Source: CAYMLQ01 sp964390795 (GTDB lineage: Bacteria > Verrucomicrobiota > Kiritimatiellia > RFP12 > UBA1067). From it: a stretch of DNA of 5,755 nt. Position 1 is the stretch's first letter, and the number at the start of each line of letters is the position of its first letter. Position numbers and translations under genes: made by a program. Positions 4,011 through 5,755 of this stretch are shown here, one piece after another. The notes below the pieces were generated by a model. The model saw only the letters and a program-made list of their open reading frames with translations. It was not told the DNA's origin and did not search any database. The stretch lies in contig CAYMLQ010000365.1 of assembly GCA_964390795.1 (NCBI GenBank), positions 1 to 5,755 on the forward strand. Direction: 5' to 3'.

Positions 4011-5701
4011 AGGGTCTGTCCTTTCAACGGCAGTGTCAGTTCGACGAGGGTTCCTTTGCCGGCGCTTCCGGTTCGCGCATAGCTTACGCCGAGTTGCTCC
4101 AGGCGGCTCTTCATGTTGGCGCTGCCCCGGCTGAGCGGTACGTCGGGGCCGGGCACCCGGCCGGAGCCGTTGTCTTCGATGCGCAGGTGCAGCACGTTGT
4201 CAGCGACGCCGACTCGTAGCCACACCTCGGTGGCGTTCGCATGTTTGACCACGTTGTGGAAGGCTTCTTTGGCCGCCAGGAACAGGTTGTGGCGCTGCCC
4301 GGAAGTGAGCGCGCAGGGGGGCAGCGTGTCGGGAGCTTCAAGACGGAAACTCAGGCCTGCAAGCTTCATGTGGCTCTCGGCAAATTGGCACAGGTATCCG
4401 ATCAGATGGTCCAGGGTGTCATTGGCGGGTTTCAGAGCCCAGACGATCTCGTCGAGTTTGCGGGTGGTATCGTGGGCGCGTGTGAAGATGTCGTGCAGAA
4501 GCGTGCCGACCGGCCGGGACTGTTGCTCATCCGCCTCGGCCAATTCACTGAGCATGGCGATCTGTGCCAAGGTGGCTCCGAGGTCATCGTGAATGTCGCG
4601 CGCGATGCGTGAACGTTCCGCCTCCAACATGCGCAGGTGTTCGCTCTGTGCCAGCCGGCGCTGCATGCGGCGCCACAGCACCAGCCGCACCGCAAGCAGA
4701 AGCAGGCCGCAGAAGGCTACGGCCATGGCGAGCCAGAAATCCGTCCGTTGGTAAAGGGGCGGCATGACCACGACCGGAAGGGTGACCTCGTGGCCGGTGG
4801 GGATGCCGTTCGGGTAGACGGAGGCGATCCGGAACCAGTAGTTGCCGGGCTTCAGGTTGGAATACGTCGCGGCCCCGGCATGGCCTTGTCCGATGGAATA
4901 GGCCGCGTTCCACTGCAGGGTGACCCGGTCGCCCTGCGTCAGGGTCGTGTTGACGTCACGGGAGCACCAGACGCCGAATTTTTGCGGGTCCGCATCATCC
5001 AGAAAGAGCGCCATTTTGCGGTCGGGCGTGGCGCGCCGCAACACCTTGGCGATATCCGGGCGTTCGCCCTCCCGCCTCCACTTGATAGGGATGTCCAAGG
5101 GATTGCCGTTTCCGGTGCCGGTTTCGCAGTCCAGCTCAAACGTCTCGGACGGACCTCCGGATGACCGGTTAACGCTCAGGGTGATGTCCTGCGCCACCAG
5201 CTGCCCCAAGTTCTTTTGATCCCCCCCCGAAATAAAGAAGACCATCATCCGGTCAGCCTGCCGCGGCGCCGTGAGCTCCAACTTGCAGGGTGCGAGCGGT
5301 GCGTCTTCCGCGTGTCCGTTCCATCCGGGCGACTCGCCTTGAAGCGCGAGGACATCGCCAGCGATGACACTGCCAGTCTGATCCCGCATCCGCAGCCACA
5401 CGACCATCTCCGACTTCAACTCGTGCCAGCCAAGGTCATGGCCGTCCAGCTTGTACTTGAGCCGGATATTCTCGCCGGCTTCCGGCGCCCCCTCGAAATG
5501 AAAGGCCAAGGATTTTGTCGTGGACGCGAATTTGAGCGGGACGCGTTTCTCCTCCGTCGCCGTTTCAGATTGAGCGGAGAGCGGGACTTCACGCCCGTCG
5601 GCCAAGGCTTTCGTCACGCGGATTTCAGCCGACCCGTCTTGTGAAGACAGGGCCGACAGGCCGAGCAGCCAAAAGGCAAGCGTCATGTGGGTGTAACGCA
5701 T
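4007..5701 (-). CDS. Membrane sensor histidine kinase (Y_Y_Y-like sensor, HisKA_3, HATPase_c)
   Basis: From ATG 5701 the protein has 564 residues. Residues about 1-25 (MRYTHMTLAFWLLGLSALSS) are a signal peptide or first membrane anchor. Residues about 26-318 form an extracytoplasmic, mainly beta sensor, including KYKLDGHDLGWHE, VLALQGESPGWNG and a Y_Y_Y-like end, YSNLKPGNYWFRIASVYPNG. No beta-propeller repeats are present, unlike many Y_Y_Y kinases. A TM helix spans about 322-343. The HisKA_3 dimerisation domain has phospho-acceptor H371 in ARDIHDDLGATLAQIAML. The ATPase has an N box, KEAFHNVVKHANAT (N483), a G1 box with D510 in IEDNGSG, and a G2-like SRGSANMKSRLEQLG. Everything needed for autophosphorylation is visible. 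The frame stays open to the window edge and TTG 5743 could start it, but only ATG 5701 (or ATG 5686) puts a signal peptide at the N-terminus. Its partner is the regulator whose gene overlaps its stop codon. The ligand is unknown; a carbohydrate is plausible given the neighbour. Confidence 0.93.
   Translation of the reverse strand: MRYTHMTLAFWLLGLSALSSQDGSAEIRVTKALADGREVPLSAQSETATEEKRVPLKFASTTKSLAFHFEGAPEAGENIRLKYKLDGHDLGWHELKSEMVVWLRMRDQTGSVIAGDVLALQGESPGWNGHAEDAPLAPCKLELTAPRQADRMMVFFISGGDQKNLGQLVAQDITLSVNRSSGGPSETFELDCETGTGNGNPLDIPIKWRREGERPDIAKVLRRATPDRKMALFLDDADPQKFGVWCSRDVNTTLTQGDRVTLQWNAAYSIGQGHAGAATYSNLKPGNYWFRIASVYPNGIPTGHEVTLPVVVMPPLYQRTDFWLAMAVAFCGLLLLAVRLVLWRRMQRRLAQSEHLRMLEAERSRIARDIHDDLGATLAQIAMLSELAEADEQQSRPVGTLLHDIFTRAHDTTRKLDEIVWALKPANDTLDHLIGYLCQFAESHMKLAGLSFRLEAPDTLPPCALTSGQRHNLFLAAKEAFHNVVKHANATEVWLRVGVADNVLHLRIEDNGSGRVPGPDVPLSRGSANMKSRLEQLGVSYARTGSAGKGTLVELTLPLKGQTL
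4019..4025 (-). promoter_or_regulatory. Ribosome binding site fixing the GTG start of the response regulator
   Basis: GAAAGGA on the minus strand, inside the end of the kinase gene, is 8 bases from the GTG at 4010. It supports GTG as the true start, and the resulting GTGA overlap ties the two genes into one operon. Confidence 0.7.
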
Positions 5702-5707
5702 GGTCAG

Positions 5708-5716
5708 ACTATAGCA
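5708..5716 (-). promoter_or_regulatory. Extended -10 promoter of the kinase-regulator operon
   Basis: On the minus strand TGC-TATAGT (5716 to 5708) matches an extended -10 (TGnTATAAT) with one mismatch. Exactly six bases (CTGACC) separate it from the ATG at 5699-5701, so transcription would be expected to start at or next to the A of the ATG. No -35 box is seen at the normal distance, as is common for extended -10 promoters, and no Shine-Dalgarno precedes the ATG. A leaderless mRNA fits. Confidence 0.5.
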
Positions 5717-5755
5717 TGTCGGTGAAACGCGGCGGTAGCTCAAAGTCGCTGTCGG

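Noticed and set aside
5702..5743. TTG 5743 as the start of the histidine kinase
   Set aside because: It would put 14 polar residues before the signal peptide, has no ribosome binding site, and overlaps the extended -10. ATG 5701 is the better choice, although the frame is open to the window edge.

Overview
The window reads as GC-rich chromosomal DNA from a Verrucomicrobiota/Kiritimatiellota-type (PVC superphylum) bacterium. This rests on family resemblance recalled from memory, not a search. The sensor kinase architecture (signal peptide, beta-sandwich/Y_Y_Y-like sensor, one TM helix, HisKA_3 plus HATPase), its adjoining NarL-type regulator, a secreted beta-helix protein, an FGE-sulfatase-fold gene relic and many small dispersed inverted repeats are all typical of that group.

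Layout. Bases 1-217 hold a short hairpin and candidate promoters. Bases 218-663 (+) are the decayed remains of a secreted FGE-sulfatase (SUMF1/EgtB/PvdO-fold) gene: a signal peptide is joined out of frame to a C-terminal domain that has a second internal deletion and an in-frame TGA where the family usually has Cys. Bases 664-1301 contain no convincing gene. They hold a cluster of inverted repeats, hairpins and a five-unit heptamer repeat. Bases 1302-3161 (-) encode a secreted right-handed parallel beta-helix protein with its own ribosome binding site and a strong sigma70-like promoter (TTGACA-16-CATAAT). Bases 3162-3365 are the regulatory gap, with a long-armed dyad just upstream of that promoter. 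Bases 3366-4010 (-) encode a NarL/LuxR-family response regulator with a GTG start that overlaps the stop of the sensor histidine kinase at 4007-5701 (-). The kinase probably starts at ATG 5701, directly below an extended -10 (TGCTATAGT) spaced so that its mRNA would be leaderless.

Working model (inference): the membrane kinase senses an extracytoplasmic ligand, perhaps a glycan fragment, and phosphorylates the regulator, which controls the downstream beta-helix gene, a probable polysaccharide-acting or polysaccharide-binding exported protein. The FGE-like relic and the repeats at the left are a separate, decaying accessory segment. No complete undescribed system is visible. The items most worth a second look are the TGA-for-Cys codon, the tyrosine-rich variable-region-like C-terminus of the relic, the leaderless kinase start, and the dyad next to the beta-helix promoter.
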